6,554 nucleotides of DNA from an uncultured Erysipelotrichaceae bacterium (GTDB taxonomy: Bacteria; Bacillota_I; Bacilli_A; Erysipelotrichales; Erysipelotrichaceae): the NCBI GenBank assembly GCA_902782505.1, contig CACZNO010000084.1, forward strand, positions 1 to 6,554, in the 5' to 3' direction. The translations under genes and the position numbers were made by a program. Positions 6,239 to 6,554 of the stretch are shown here, in pieces. The notes below the pieces were generated by a model that saw only the letters and a program-made list of their open reading frames with translations, did no database searches and had not been told where the DNA came from. The first letter of the stretch is position 1; every line of letters begins with the position of its first letter.

Positions 6239-6335
6239 TGTTAAAGAATTGTCTATGGCCAACTCAAAATCTAAGGGTGTTAAACTTGGCAGACCAAGAG
6301 TTTCAAAGAGAATATCTTCTATTGGAGTGCAGTGA
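6231..6335 (+). pseudogene. Serine-recombinase (resolvase) fragment
   Basis: The frame from 6231 gives 34 residues and includes a Lys-Ser-Lys-Gly-Val-Lys-Leu-Gly-Arg-Pro-Arg stretch (nt 6267-6299). It closely resembles the linker between the catalytic domain and the helix-turn-helix of resolvase/invertase-type serine recombinases (AKAKGVKLGRP-like). Neither the catalytic serine domain upstream nor the helix-turn-helix downstream is present, and a stop comes 11 codons after the motif. The first 8 bases overlap the end of the membrane-protein gene, so the true break is probably between 6239 and 6258. I read it as debris of a mobile element. The match is short, so chance cannot be excluded. Confidence 0.5.
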
Positions 6336-6469
6336 AAAAAGTGGCAGTGGGTATAAACTGAACGTATGGTATGGAAGAAGGAACAGATACGGAAACAAAA
6401 GGTAAAGAAAGTATGTGGTGATAGAGCAATTATGAATCAGAAAGTATTTCTTTTTTGACGCCTGTTACT
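6336..6469. other. AT-rich non-coding remnant
   Basis: This A-rich stretch holds no convincing gene in any frame. The best open stretch, 30 codons from the ATG at 6366, is Lys-rich and has no ribosome site. It may be decayed recombinase or other mobile DNA. No terminator for the rightward genes is visible here; the TTCTTTTTT run near 6447-6456 has no clear hairpin before it. Confidence 0.5.
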
Positions 6470-6490
6470 AAAAATGCCCCGTAGGGCATT
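6470..6490 (-). terminator. Rho-independent terminator of the leftward gene
   Basis: Read on the minus strand, AATGCCC pairs with GGGCATT around a TACG (UNCG-type) tetraloop, followed by a T run (the As at 6470-6474). It starts 2 nt after the stop codon of the leftward gene. There is no T run on the other side, so it works mainly leftward. Confidence 0.88.
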
Positions 6491-6492
6491 GG

Positions 6493-6554
6493 TTACTGCA
6501 TATACCTTGCACCGTTGATCAAGACGGATTCGCCGTCAATGAAATCACTGGCGC
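6493..6554 (-). CDS. C-terminus of a probable short-chain dehydrogenase/reductase (5' end outside window)
   Basis: Only the last 19 codons are inside the window. They encode Ala-Ser-Asp-Phe-Ile-Asp-Gly-Glu-Ser-Val-Leu-Ile-Asn-Gly-Ala-Arg-Tyr-Met-Gln. The pattern ASD..I.G......(D/N)G(G/A) is the classic end of NAD(P)-dependent short-chain dehydrogenases such as FabG and sugar-acid dehydrogenases, where the last strand helps build the substrate pocket and the tetramer contact. The strong terminator right after the stop supports a real gene. Substrate and exact subfamily cannot be told. The gene faces the accessory block and may mark the return to host chromosome. Confidence 0.6.
   Translation of the reverse strand, partial: ASDFIDGESVLINGARYMQ

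Noticed and set aside
6238..6405. 55-codon ORF whose ATG overlaps the stop of the membrane-protein gene (TAATG)
   Set aside because: It overlaps the recombinase-like fragment in another frame, has no ribosome site and no recognisable motif. The coupling could be chance.

Overview
The window looks like a chromosomal piece from a Firmicutes (Bacillota) bacterium of moderate G+C. The evidence is strong AAAGGAG-type ribosome sites, compact hairpin-plus-T-run terminators, consensus sigma-A promoters, and a Cys-repeat surface protein of a kind known from gut Firmicutes. Sample lines of the core genes count 55-57% G+C. An Erysipelotrichia-like gut anaerobe would fit, but the lineage is a guess.

Layout, left to right. 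The 3' half of clpB (disaggregase; M-domain remainder plus second AAA+ module) enters from the left edge and ends at a strong terminator. A promoter and a leader of about 120 nt then lead into a two-gene operon. Its first gene encodes a membrane-anchored protein with seven 46-47-residue Cys/His repeats predicted to lie outside the cell. Its second gene, 2 nt downstream, encodes an MscS-type mechanosensitive channel. The operon ends at a terminator whose hairpin is identical to the clpB one. Next comes an AEC-family permease whose ATG lies only 8 nt past a good -10 box, so its transcript may be leaderless.

The right end is accessory DNA. A strong promoter drives an 83-codon secreted ORF whose first two thirds are host-like in composition and whose tail is AT-rich. 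It is followed 4 nt later by a 32% G+C gene for a small four-helix membrane protein, and then by a fragment resembling the C-terminal linker of a serine recombinase. I read this as a collapsed secreted-toxin/immunity locus: the start of a large secreted protein joined to the last codons of a toxin tip, with the immunity-like gene left behind. This is inference, because no toxin domain is present. The window closes with the convergent 3' end of a probable short-chain dehydrogenase and its own terminator.

The two most interesting points are the Cys-repeat protein/MscS operon, a possible envelope-linked mechanosensing unit, and the collapsed toxin/immunity locus.
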